DNA of 64,000 bases from Parvularcula sp. BBD 1991-13 (GTDB lineage Bacteria; Pseudomonadota; Alphaproteobacteria; Caulobacterales; Parvularculaceae). Position 1 is the stretch's first letter; every line of letters begins with the position of its first letter. A program made the translations under genes and the position numbers. Under the pieces are notes generated by a model. That model did not search any database and had not been told where the DNA came from. It saw only the letters and a program-made list of their open reading frames with translations. The DNA lies in the NCBI GenBank assembly GCA_001657385.1, contig LYSZ01000004.1, forward strand, positions 186,001 through 250,000. The letters run 5' to 3'. Below, piece after piece: positions 42,150-50,673 of this stretch.

Positions 42150-44024
42150 ATGAATGACGCTGTGAAATCCGCTTACCATAGCGATGAAGACGAGGAAGGC
42201 GTCGCCGACGGCGCCGCCAGTCTCGGCCCGGACGGCGGCCCGGCGTCAACGCGCGCGCATGACCAGGTCGCTTATGACGACGAGACCTGGCTCGACGAGG
42301 AGATTTCCGACGAAGAACTCGCCGCGCTGGGCGAGGAAGACTTCGACGACGCCGGTTTTGGCGAAGAAGATTTCAGCGCCGAAGATTTCGCCGAAGACGA
42401 TTTCGCCGAAGAAGATTTCAGCGCCGGGGACTTTGAGGGGGAGGCCCTCGGCGACGATCCCTTGCTGAACGAGGCCGGCGCCCTCGATAATTATTCCAGA
42501 GACGGATTTTCCGAAGACGATTTCGCCGAGGGTGATTTTACTGCGGGCGACTTTTCGGAAGAAGAGATGTTCGAGGACGATATCGACGCGTCTTTTGACG
42601 GCCTGGAAGAAGCGGACGTCGATCCCCATACCGGTCCCGAAGACGGCGGCGCCCATGACGAGACGATGGCGGCCGGCGCGCGCCACGCCCTGCAACAGGT
42701 TGCGCCGGCGCGGGCCGTCGCCCGCGGCGAAGCGGCCGAGCCGCAGGCGCAAGGCGCCGGCGCGCTGGTCGCGGCGGACGACGTCTATGGCGGCGAGATC
42801 ACCGACCTTGGAGAAGGCGAGGTCGATCACCGCCCGGTGCCGCGGATTTCGATTCATGCTTTTTGCGAAACGCCGGCGACGACGGAACTCCTGGAAAAGG
42901 CTGCCGTCGACCGCCGCCTGGCGAAAACCCACCTGACGATCCACATGGGCGGCGTCGCCAAGGCCATCGACCAGTTTCAGACCGCGGCGACGCCGAACCT
43001 GATCATCCTCGAAACCCTCGCCAGCGGGGCGGAGATTTTCACGCAGCTTTCGGAATTGGCCGAGGTGTGCGACCCCTCGACCAAGGTCATCATTGTCGGA
43101 CAGGTCAACGATATCATTCTGTACCGGGAGCTTATCCGGCAGGGCGTCAGCGAATACATCGTGCGGCCGCGCTCGCCGCTGCAACTCATCAAGACGATCG
43201 CCGATCTTTACGTCGACCCGGCTGCGCCGCCGATCGGCAAGACCATCGCCTTTGTCGGCGCACGCGGCGGCGTCGGTTCGTCCACCGTCGCGCACAATGT
43301 CGCGTGGTGCACGGCCGAGGAGTTCAAAAGCTCGACGATCATTCTCGACCTTGACCTGCCGTTCGGCACGGCGAGCCTCGATTTCGATCAGGAAGCCTCG
43401 GCGGGCCTGTTCGAGGCGCTGTCCTCGCCCGAACGGCTTGACGACGTGCTTCTCGACCGGCTCCTGCAAAAGCATACGGATTATCTGAGCCTGTTCACCG
43501 CGCCGAGCATGCTCGATCGCGATTACGATCTCGACGAGCAGGCGTTCGAAACCGTGGTCGACGTGGTCCGCAGCGCCGCGCCGACCGTCGTCGTCGACGT
43601 TCCCCATATCTGGACCAACTGGTCCAAGCGCATCCTGATGAGCGCGGACGAAATCGTCATCACCGCGACCCCCGATCTTGCGTCCTTCCGCAACACCAAG
43701 AACCTGATCGACAGCCTCAACGGCGCGCGCCCGAACGATTCGTCGCCGACTCTCGTCATCAACCAGTTCGACTCGAAGATGTCGGCGGTGCAGCCCGACC
43801 AGTTCGCCGAGCATGTCGGCATCGAGCCGGCGCAGGTTCTTGCATGGGAGCCGCAGCTTTTCGCGGCGGCGGCCACCAACGCCGCGCCCCTGCTTGAAGT
43901 CGGCCCGAAAACGAAGACCGCCATCGCGCTTCAGGAACTCGCCGCCGATCTGATCGGCCGGACCGAAGCCGGCATTGCGAAACCGAAGTTCAGCCTCGCC
44001 GGGTTGTTCAAGAAAAGAAAGTAG
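42150..44024 (+). CDS. cpaE: Pilus assembly ATPase-like localisation protein CpaE/TadZ with acidic pentapeptide-like N-terminus
   Basis: A 624-residue CpaE. Residues about 235-355 form a receiver-like (degenerate) domain, and about 365-600 a ParA/MinD-type ATPase with GARGGVGSSTVAHNVAW (deviant Walker A) and ILDLDLPFGTASLDF. CpaE/TadZ places the pilus machine at the pole. Exceptional are residues 1-230, a highly acidic extension in which Phe occurs at every fifth position: residues 65-95 and 120-135 (units like AEEDF, SAGDF). This is the register of pentapeptide repeats and is encoded by degenerate 15-bp DNA repeats (42330-42560). Usual CpaE proteins lack this block. Confidence 0.92.
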   Translation: MNDAVKSAYHSDEDEEGVADGAASLGPDGGPASTRAHDQVAYDDETWLDEEISDEELAALGEEDFDDAGFGEEDFSAEDFAEDDFAEEDFSAGDFEGEALGDDPLLNEAGALDNYSRDGFSEDDFAEGDFTAGDFSEEEMFEDDIDASFDGLEEADVDPHTGPEDGGAHDETMAAGARHALQQVAPARAVARGEAAEPQAQGAGALVAADDVYGGEITDLGEGEVDHRPVPRISIHAFCETPATTELLEKAAVDRRLAKTHLTIHMGGVAKAIDQFQTAATPNLIILETLASGAEIFTQLSELAEVCDPSTKVIIVGQVNDIILYRELIRQGVSEYIVRPRSPLQLIKTIADLYVDPAAPPIGKTIAFVGARGGVGSSTVAHNVAWCTAEEFKSSTIILDLDLPFGTASLDFDQEASAGLFEALSSPERLDDVLLDRLLQKHTDYLSLFTAPSMLDRDYDLDEQAFETVVDVVRSAAPTVVVDVPHIWTNWSKRILMSADEIVITATPDLASFRNTKNLIDSLNGARPNDSSPTLVINQFDSKMSAVQPDQFAEHVGIEPAQVLAWEPQLFAAAATNAAPLLEVGPKTKTAIALQELAADLIGRTEAGIAKPKFSLAGLFKKRK

Positions 44025-44033
44025 GGTTGACCG

Positions 44034-45497
44034 ATGTTCGGACGCAGAACGGCTCCTGCGCAACCGCCCGCCGCCCCGGCGTCGAAGCCGGCAAAGCCCG
44101 CCGCGCCGAAACCCGCGCCGGCGCAGGCGAAGAAGCGGCCCGCCGACGCGCCGGCTGCGCCGCCGCGCGTCGCCGCGCCGGCCCCGAAACCGTCGGAACA
44201 GCCGGTCGAAATCGGCGGGCGCAGCGACGAGTATTTTCAGACCAAGACGACGATTTTCAACGCGCTGATCGATACGATCGACCTGTCGCAACTGGCGCAA
44301 CTGGATACGGAATCGGCGGCGGAGGAAATCCGCGACATCGTCAACGAGATCATCTCGATCAAGAACGTCCAGATGTCGATCGCCGAGCAGGAAGCGCTGT
44401 TGCAGGACATCTGCAACGACGTTCTGGGATACGGCCCGCTGGAGCCGTTGCTCGCCCGCGACGACATCGCCGATATCATGGTCAACGGATCGAGCCGGGT
44501 CTTCATCGAGGTCGGCGGTAAAATTCAGCTTACGAATGTCCGCTTCCGCGACAACGCCCAGTTGATGAACATCTGCCAGCGGATCGTAAGCCAGGTCGGC
44601 CGTCGCGTCGACGAAGCCAGTCCGATCTGCGACGCGCGCCTGCCCGACGGCTCGCGGGTCAACGTGATTGCGCCGCCGCTGTCGATCGACGGCGCCGCCC
44701 TCACCATTCGTAAGTTCAAGAAAGACAAGCTGCGCATTCAGGATCTCGTCAATTTCGGCTCCATCTCGCCGGAAGGCGCGAAGGTGCTGGAGATCATCGG
44801 CCATTGCCGCATCAACACGCTGATTTCCGGCGGTACGGGTTCGGGTAAGACGACCCTTCTGAACTGCATGACCGGCTTTATCGAGCATGACGAGCGCATC
44901 ATCACCTGCGAGGACGCGGCGGAACTTCAATTGCAACAGCCTCACGTGGTGCGCCTTGAAACCCGTCCGCCGAACCTCGAAGGGCAGGGCGAAGTCACCA
45001 TGCGCGACCTGGTCAAGAACTGTCTGCGGATGCGTCCTGAACGGATCATCGTCGGCGAGGTTCGCGGACCGGAAGCGTTCGACCTGCTTCAGGCGATGAA
45101 CACCGGCCATGACGGCTCCATGGGCACCCTGCACGCCAACAGCCCGCGCGAAGCCTTGCAACGGGTCGAATCCATGATCACCATGGGCGGCTACAACCTG
45201 CCGTCGAAAACGATCCGTGAGATGATTGTCGGTTCGATCGACGTGGTGATCCAGGCGGCGCGCCTGCGCGACGGTTCGCGCCGGATCACCCATATTACGG
45301 AGGTTCTCGGCACCGAGGGCGACACCATCATCACGCAGGATCTGTTCGTCTACGATATCACGGGCGAGGACGATAATGGCGGCATTATCGGCGGCCACAA
45401 ATCCACCGGCATCGCCCGGCCGGCGTTCTGGGACAGGGCGAAGTATTACGGCAAGGAAGCCGAACTCGCCGGCGCCCTCGACGCCGCCGCGGAGTGA
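44034..45497 (+). CDS. cpaF: Flp pilus assembly ATPase CpaF (TadA)
   Basis: Hexameric secretion-type ATPase powering pilus assembly at the inner membrane. The 487-residue protein has an alanine/proline/lysine-rich N-terminus (to about 60), the family N-domain, Walker [15 protein letters not shown] near residue 270, [21 protein letters not shown] (Asp box), the Walker B region [29 protein letters not shown] and the His box [12 protein letters not shown]. Starts 9 bp after cpaE. Confidence 0.96.
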   Translation: MFGRRTAPAQPPAAPASKPAKPAAPKPAPAQAKKRPADAPAAPPRVAAPAPKPSEQPVEIGGRSDEYFQTKTTIFNALIDTIDLSQLAQLDTESAAEEIRDIVNEIISIKNVQMSIAEQEALLQDICNDVLGYGPLEPLLARDDIADIMVNGSSRVFIEVGGKIQLTNVRFRDNAQLMNICQRIVSQVGRRVDEASPICDARLPDGSRVNVIAPPLSIDGAALTIRKFKKDKLRIQDLVNFGSISPEGAKVLEIIGHCRINTLISGGTGSGKTTLLNCMTGFIEHDERIITCEDAAELQLQQPHVVRLETRPPNLEGQGEVTMRDLVKNCLRMRPERIIVGEVRGPEAFDLLQAMNTGHDGSMGTLHANSPREALQRVESMITMGGYNLPSKTIREMIVGSIDVVIQAARLRDGSRRITHITEVLGTEGDTIITQDLFVYDITGEDDNGGIIGGHKSTGIARPAFWDRAKYYGKEAELAGALDAAAE

Positions 45498-45502
45498 CGC
45501 CG

Positions 45503-46498
45503 ATGAGCCAGAATCTCATTATCATCGCGGGACTGGGGCTTTTCTGCTTCGCGGCGCTGGCTTTCGTGCTGCTGGCGCCGACCGAGCAGGACAAGGCCAA
45601 GAAACGTCTTGGCTCGCTGAAAGCGGCCGGTTCGGGCGGGCGTCGGGGCGTCAGCGCCGCCAACACCGAGGCGCAGAACAAGGAGCGGCGCAAAAAACTC
45701 GCCGAGTCCCTTGCGCATATCGAGGACAAGACCAAGAACCTGAAAAAGAAAAAGCGTCTGTCGATGGAGCAGATGCTGGAGCAGGCCGGACTTTCCGTTA
45801 AGAAAGAGCATTTTTACCTCGCCTCCCTGGTGCTGGCGCTCATCTTCGGCCTGGTCGGCCTGTTGTCCGGGCAACAGCTCTGGGTCACCGGCCTTCTCTT
45901 GGTGATCGGCGGGCTGGGCTTTCCGCGCTGGGTCGTCAATTTTCTCCGCAAGAAACGGCAGAAAAAGTTCGTTGACGAATTTTCCAACGCCATCGACGTG
46001 ATCGTGCGCGGGGTGAAATCGGGCCTGCCGGTGAACGAGTGCCTGAAGATCATCGCGCGCGAGGCGCCGCGCCCTGTATGCGACGAATTCCATATCCTGA
46101 CCGAGGGGCTGCGCGTCGGCCTGTCGCTAGAGCAGGCGCTGGAGCGCATGCATGAGCGCATGCCGGTGCAGGAAGTCAATTTTTTCGGCATCGTCTTGCT
46201 GATCCAGCAGCAGACCGGCGGCAACCTCGCCGAGGCGCTGGGCAATCTCGGCAACGTCCTGCGGGGACGCAAGCTGATGGAAGGCAAGATCAAGGCGCTT
46301 TCCGCCGAGGCGAAGGCGTCGGCGTACATTATCGGTTCCCTGCCGTTTCTCGTCATGGGCGCGGTTCAGCTCGCCTCGCCGGATTATCTGACCCCGTTGT
46401 TTACGACCTCGACCGGGAATTTCGTGTTGATCGGCGCGGGCATGTGGATGTGCACCGGCATCTTCGTGATGAACAAGATGATGCAGATCAAGGTCTAG
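45503..46498 (+). CDS. tadB: Flp pilus inner-membrane platform protein TadB
   Basis: A 331-residue T2SS-F (GspF) domain protein, one of the two membrane platform subunits. An N-terminal helix is followed by a basic cytoplasmic linker (about 28-100), two helices, the GspF domain (about 150-290; VIVRGVKSGLPVNECLKIIA, RMPVQEVNFFGIVLLIQQQTGGNLAEAL) and a final helix. ATG 45503 is preferred over GTG 45494 because GGAG lies at 45491-45494. Confidence 0.94.
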   Translation: MSQNLIIIAGLGLFCFAALAFVLLAPTEQDKAKKRLGSLKAAGSGGRRGVSAANTEAQNKERRKKLAESLAHIEDKTKNLKKKKRLSMEQMLEQAGLSVKKEHFYLASLVLALIFGLVGLLSGQQLWVTGLLLVIGGLGFPRWVVNFLRKKRQKKFVDEFSNAIDVIVRGVKSGLPVNECLKIIAREAPRPVCDEFHILTEGLRVGLSLEQALERMHERMPVQEVNFFGIVLLIQQQTGGNLAEALGNLGNVLRGRKLMEGKIKALSAEAKASAYIIGSLPFLVMGAVQLASPDYLTPLFTTSTGNFVLIGAGMWMCTGIFVMNKMMQIKV

Positions 46499-46507
46499 GG
46501 GGCGGGC

Positions 46508-47482
46508 ATGGAAGCGATTATCGATGCGGTGACGGACCGGAGTTTCCAGATCGCGGTGCTTGTTTCCCTCGCCGCAGTCGGAACGGTTTTTACCGTACTC
46601 GAACCGTTTCTGGTCAAGGACAAGCTGAAAGAGCGCCTGAAGTCCGTCGGCAATTACCGCGACAGCCTGCGCCAGCAGCAGCGCGAGATGCTGGCGAAGA
46701 AGAGCAATCCGCGCCTGCGCCAGACATCGCCGCAGGGGGCCCTGAAAGAGGTCGTTGAAAACCTCAAGCTGCTGGAAGTCTTCGACGCGGAATCGGCGCG
46801 CAAGAAACTGATGATGGCCGGCCATCGGGGGCAGGGGCCGGTGTTCGTGTTCATGGCGGCGCGCCTGGGGCTTCCCTTCGTGATGGCGGCGGTCGTCGGC
46901 GTTTACGTCTACCTGCTCGACGGATTTCAACTCGACAGTCTTGGCCGGCTTCTGGCCACGGTGGGCAGTTTTCTTTCTGGCACCTATCTGCCGAACATCT
47001 ACATTTCCAACGCCGTCACGAAACGTCAGCATGCGATCCAGATGGCGTGGCCGGACGCGCTCGACCTGTTGCTGATCTGCGTTGAATCCGGCATGTCGAT
47101 CGAGGCGGCGTTCCAGAAGGTCGGTGAGGAAGTCGGTCCCAATTGTCCGGAACTCGCCGAGGAGCTTGGCCTGACGACGGCGGAGCTTTCCTATCTTCAG
47201 GAACGCAAGATGGCCTATGTGAACCTCGCCTCGCGTACCGGCCTCGACAGTGTGAAGGCGGTCGTCACGGCGCTGATCCAGTCGGAAAAATACGGCACGC
47301 CCCTCGGCCAGAGCCTGCGCGTCATGGCGGACGAAAGCCGGGATCTGCGCATGCAGGAAGCGGAGAAAAAGGCCGCCGCCCTGCCGCCGAAACTCACTGT
47401 GCCGATGATCGGTTTCTTCCTGCCGGTCCTGTTCGCGGTGATCCTGTCGCCTGCGATCATGGGCATTATGGCGATGGAGTAA
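46508..47482 (+). CDS. tadC: Flp pilus inner-membrane platform protein TadC
   Basis: A 324-residue paralogue of TadB with the same T2SS-F domain (about 150-290): CVESGMSIEAAFQKVGEEVG and SRTGLDSVKAVVTALIQSEKYGTPLGQSLRVMA. Membrane helices occur at both ends. It ends the pilus operon as seen here; tadD, tadE/F/G are not in the window. Its stop lies in an inverted repeat shared with the convergent lytic transglycosylase gene (47476-47528). Confidence 0.94.
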   Translation: MEAIIDAVTDRSFQIAVLVSLAAVGTVFTVLEPFLVKDKLKERLKSVGNYRDSLRQQQREMLAKKSNPRLRQTSPQGALKEVVENLKLLEVFDAESARKKLMMAGHRGQGPVFVFMAARLGLPFVMAAVVGVYVYLLDGFQLDSLGRLLATVGSFLSGTYLPNIYISNAVTKRQHAIQMAWPDALDLLLICVESGMSIEAAFQKVGEEVGPNCPELAEELGLTTAELSYLQERKMAYVNLASRTGLDSVKAVVTALIQSEKYGTPLGQSLRVMADESRDLRMQEAEKKAAALPPKLTVPMIGFFLPVLFAVILSPAIMGIMAME

Positions 47483-47528
47483 ATTTGAGGGGGAGCGCGA
47501 CCTGTCTGCGCCGCCGCGGATTTACTCC
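47476..47528. other. Inverted repeat spanning the stops of tadC and the transglycosylase gene
   Basis: GGAGTAAAT (47476-47484) and ATTTACTCC (47520-47528) are perfect 9-bp arms around 35 nt; each arm contains the stop codon of one of the convergent genes. It could form a bidirectional terminator-like hairpin. Confidence 0.5.
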
Positions 47529-49372
47529 GCTTCAAGATCCGTAATCTGATCGAGCGCTTCGTAAAGCGGCAGCTCGCCGGCGGCGACGCGCTCGCGCGAG
47601 GGCGCCGCCTGGCCGAGGCGCGCGCGGTAGATCCAGAAATTTGTCAGCACCTTCTCGACGAAATTGCGGCTTTCGCGGTTCGGAATGCTTTCGATGAACA
47701 ACAAAGGATCGTCGATGGCGACGTCGCGTTTCCAGCGGCGCAGATTCCCCGGTCCGCCGTTATAGGCGGCGGCGAGATGGAAAAGATCGCCTTGCGCGGC
47801 GCCATTGACGAGATAGGTCACGTAGCGCTGGCCGAGCGACATGTTGAGCGAGGGATCGTAAAGACGGTCCCGTCCGCTGCTGTAGCGCAGCGACCGGTCC
47901 TTGGCGATATAGCTGGCGGTGCGCGGCATGAGCTGCATCAGGCCGCGGGCGCCGACGCGGCTGGTCGCCTCGACCTTGAACTTCGATTCCTGGCGCATCA
48001 GCGCGTAGAGCAGCGCCCGGTCGACCTTGAAGCCGTCCTGCGGCCTGTAGCCGGGCACCGGGAACAGCCCTGCTTCCAGATGGCGCCCCTCGCCGGCCAG
48101 GGCGATGTCGATTTGCGCCGCGGGCAGATCAAGCGCCGCCGCCACGCCGAGAAGGGTTCCGTCCATCTCCCGCGGGATTGCGCCGTTCGCCCAGCGCATC
48201 TCCACATCGGCGTCGTCGCGGCGGCCCGCCTGCCATAGGGCGACGGCGCGCGCAACGCGCGGCGCGCTCGCCGCCAGGGCGTCGAACGCTTCGCGCGTGA
48301 CGTCCGGCGCGCGCCAGTTGTAGTCGTAGTCGCGTCCCAGCTGGGCGAGGGCGAGCTGGCCGTAGAACGTGAACGGAAAGCCGGCGGCGATTTCGAGATT
48401 GGGCGTGACGTCCGCGCCCTTGCCCCCCGCAAGCGCGGTGCGCGCCGCCCAGAAGGCGCCGGCGGCGCGCAAATCATCATCCTGATAAGGAGTCGCGGCC
48501 ATGGCGGTGAAATAGGCGTGCGCGGCGTCCAGGTCGTCGCGGCGGAAGGCGATCAGCCCCGCGATCCAATAGGCGAGCACCGCGCTGTCGCCGTTGCGGT
48601 CGGCGGAGGCTTCGGCCAGTTCCCGCGCGCGATCGACATATCCCTGGTAGTAAAGGCTCGCCGCGATCCATGACCGCATGCGGTCATATTGTCGTTCGGT
48701 AATGGTCCGCCGCGCGAGATGCCTGTCGATTTCCTTCAGCGCGGCGATGGCGCGCTCGCGGCCCGCGAGATAGCGCACCCGTCCCTCGATCTGGCGCAGC
48801 CGCGGGCGGCTCTTTTGTTCGTAATCGGCGATGAGATCCGGGTGCAGATTGTCGTCCTTCGGCGCGCTCGGCCACTGGCGGGGAATCGGCCGTTGCGGCG
48901 AGGATTCCCCGCGCGGGCGCCGCCTCAGGGCGAGGCGATAGATTTTATCCGCTTCCGGATGGTCGGCGTAATAGGCCATCCAGCGTTTCAATTCGCCGTA
49001 TTTCGAGCGATAGGCCGTCGGATGCATGTAGCGCTGATAGAGGACGTAGCCGAGGAGGACGTCGTTTTCGAGCCGGTCGATTTTCGCGTCCGCCGCGCCC
49101 CATTGTCCGTCTTCCTGGAGCGCGAAGATTTCGCGGTAAAGCGCGGCGTCTTCGTCGCTGAGGATGCGCATCGGCGCGTCGCGGCGGCTTTCCTCGGCTT
49201 GGCCGCTTGCGGCGTCTTCCCGTCCGGCCGCGGTTGCCGCCTGCGCTTCTATCCGCGCCCCTGTCTGGGCTTCTATCTTCTGCGGGGCTTCCTGCGTCAA
49301 CGCCGGCGCGGCCCCGGCGACGCTCGCCGTCATCGTCAACGCAACAATTCCAAATACGCGGACAAACCCCAT
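47522..49372 (-). CDS. Soluble lytic murein transglycosylase
   Basis: A 616-residue periplasmic Slt-type enzyme cleaving peptidoglycan glycan strands. The signal peptide ends near residue 22 (VAGAAPA). A long alpha-helical superhelix covers about 70-450. The SLT domain near the C-terminus has ALMRQESKFKVEATSRVGARGLMQLMP (catalytic glutamate in the ES pair) and HLAAAYNGGPGNL. ATG 49372 is preferred, with AGGGA six bases upstream; another ATG at 49420 lacks a ribosome site. A CtrA-like box lies upstream (49497-49512). Confidence 0.93.
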   Translation of the reverse strand: MGFVRVFGIVALTMTASVAGAAPALTQEAPQKIEAQTGARIEAQAATAAGREDAASGQAEESRRDAPMRILSDEDAALYREIFALQEDGQWGAADAKIDRLENDVLLGYVLYQRYMHPTAYRSKYGELKRWMAYYADHPEADKIYRLALRRRPRGESSPQRPIPRQWPSAPKDDNLHPDLIADYEQKSRPRLRQIEGRVRYLAGRERAIAALKEIDRHLARRTITERQYDRMRSWIAASLYYQGYVDRARELAEASADRNGDSAVLAYWIAGLIAFRRDDLDAAHAYFTAMAATPYQDDDLRAAGAFWAARTALAGGKGADVTPNLEIAAGFPFTFYGQLALAQLGRDYDYNWRAPDVTREAFDALAASAPRVARAVALWQAGRRDDADVEMRWANGAIPREMDGTLLGVAAALDLPAAQIDIALAGEGRHLEAGLFPVPGYRPQDGFKVDRALLYALMRQESKFKVEATSRVGARGLMQLMPRTASYIAKDRSLRYSSGRDRLYDPSLNMSLGQRYVTYLVNGAAQGDLFHLAAAYNGGPGNLRRWKRDVAIDDPLLFIESIPNRESRNFVEKVLTNFWIYRARLGQAAPSRERVAAGELPLYEALDQITDLEAE

Positions 49373-49479
49373 TACAAATCCCTGTCGCCAGCGTGTTAAC
49401 CATGCCAGCCTGTTAACCATGATCGCGGCGCGGCTTTCCAGTCTATGTCAGCCGGTCCGCGCGCCGTCAAATTTCTTTA

Positions 49480-49512
49480 ATGTTACGTAAGGATGTTTAA
49501 TCTTCCCTTAAC
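49480..49512 (-). promoter_or_regulatory. CtrA-like box and -10 element upstream of the lytic transglycosylase
   Basis: TTAA (49497-49500)-N7-TTAAC (49508-49512), a perfect CtrA consensus read on the plus strand. On the minus strand TAACAT (49480-49485) lies about 22 bp downstream of the box centre and could be the -10. The box overlaps the stop codon of the uracil-DNA glycosylase gene. Confidence 0.5.
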
Positions 49513-50384
49513 TTGGCCTGCAGATTGAGGAGGTCGCTCCAGGCGAGGCGCTTCTGCGCCGGCTGCCGCAACAGGAAAGCCGGGTGAAAGACCGGCAGGG
49601 CGGGAACGCGCGCGCCGCCCGGTGTTTCGATCTCCCGCCATACGCCGCGCGCGCGCATGATGCCGGTCACGCCCAGCAGGGCCTGCATCGGCGCGCCGCC
49701 GGCGAGCATCACGGCCCTGGGTGCGGTAAGTTCGATCAGCCGGTCGACGAACGGACGGCATATGGCGGTTTCGGCCTGGGTCGGCGTGCGGTTGCCCGGC
49801 GGGCGCCAGTAAATCACGTTCGAGATCAGGACGTCGCGCTCGCGCGATCGGTCGATGGCGGCGAGCATCCGGTCGAGGAGCTGGCCGGCGCGCCCGACGA
49901 AAGGCTTGCCGATGCGGTCCTCGTCGCGGCCGGGCGCCTCGCCGATCACCAGGAGATCGGCGCCGGGAACGCCGTCGGCGAACACCGTATTGCGCGCGCC
50001 GGCCTTGAGCGGGCAGCCCTCGAACGCCGCCACCGCCTTTTCCAGGGCGTCGAAACTGTCGCAGGCGGCGGCGAGGCGCGCCGCCTCGGCGGCGGCTTCG
50101 TCCACGCTCGGCGCAGCGGGCGCCGCGGTGAAGAGGCCGGTCTGGGGGCGGCCCGGGGGCGCCCCTCCCGGGCGGGGGGCCGCGCCCTCCCGCGAGGGCG
50201 CTGCGGCGGACCGGTTCGCGCCGGCGGGGCCAGATGCGTCTCGCGGTCCGTTCCGGGCGGGCGCCGGCGCCCATGAGTAAAAATCCGCGGGGACGTGGTC
50301 GACGGCTTCGTCGACGCCCATCTCCCTGTACCATCGCAGCAATGCGACGACGTTTTGCTCATGATCCGGTTCGCTCACCGGCAT
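49497..50384 (-). CDS. Uracil-DNA glycosylase, family-4-like
   Basis: A 295-residue DNA repair enzyme that excises uracil. The glycosylase domain starts at about residue 120: VIGEAPGRDEDRIGKPFVGRAGQLLD (family 4 motif GEAPGxxED), RPPGNRTPTQAE and HPAFLL (catalytic His region). Of the four Fe-S cysteines of classical family 4, only two remain (GCPL and ICRPF); the partner of the first is Phe and the third is Trp (YWRPPGNR). Alphaproteobacterial homologues commonly share this loss, so a cluster is unlikely. Residues about 40-95 are a proline/alanine-rich linker. Confidence 0.88.
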   Translation of the reverse strand: MPVSEPDHEQNVVALLRWYREMGVDEAVDHVPADFYSWAPAPARNGPRDASGPAGANRSAAAPSREGAAPRPGGAPPGRPQTGLFTAAPAAPSVDEAAAEAARLAAACDSFDALEKAVAAFEGCPLKAGARNTVFADGVPGADLLVIGEAPGRDEDRIGKPFVGRAGQLLDRMLAAIDRSRERDVLISNVIYWRPPGNRTPTQAETAICRPFVDRLIELTAPRAVMLAGGAPMQALLGVTGIMRARGVWREIETPGGARVPALPVFHPAFLLRQPAQKRLAWSDLLNLQAKLRED

Positions 50385-50673
50385 GTCCTTATCATCAATC
50401 GACGGCGAAGCTAAGGCCGCCCGCCTTTCCGCTGCCCGCCTTCGATAGCATTGGGGCCGGCGATTTTCCGGCCGCCCGGGCCGCTGCTTTAACCGGCGCC
50501 GTCACGGACTTTTGACCCGTGTTTTCTTTAGCGATTGGCTGTCGCCGCCGGACCCGGCGGCCGTCCGGCGCGAGGCGCGGCGCCAGGCGCCATGGCCTTT
50601 TGCCGCATTTTTTGCCAGAACCGCATGACGGAACATCGCGTACGCTGAACTGGAAAAAAAAAGAGAGAGATCA
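50385..50673. other. Intergenic region between the glycosylase and ETF-QO genes
   Basis: 289 bp between divergent genes. No gene or clear promoter is recognised. It holds a GC-rich hairpin-prone stretch near 50540-50600 and an A-rich run before a purine-rich ribosome site just upstream of 50674. Confidence 0.5.

Noticed and set aside
42246-45398. A 1050-codon open frame antisense to cpaE and cpaF
   Set aside because: It is a shadow of high-GC codon usage: arginine/aspartate-rich, no family features, and fully opposite two certain genes.
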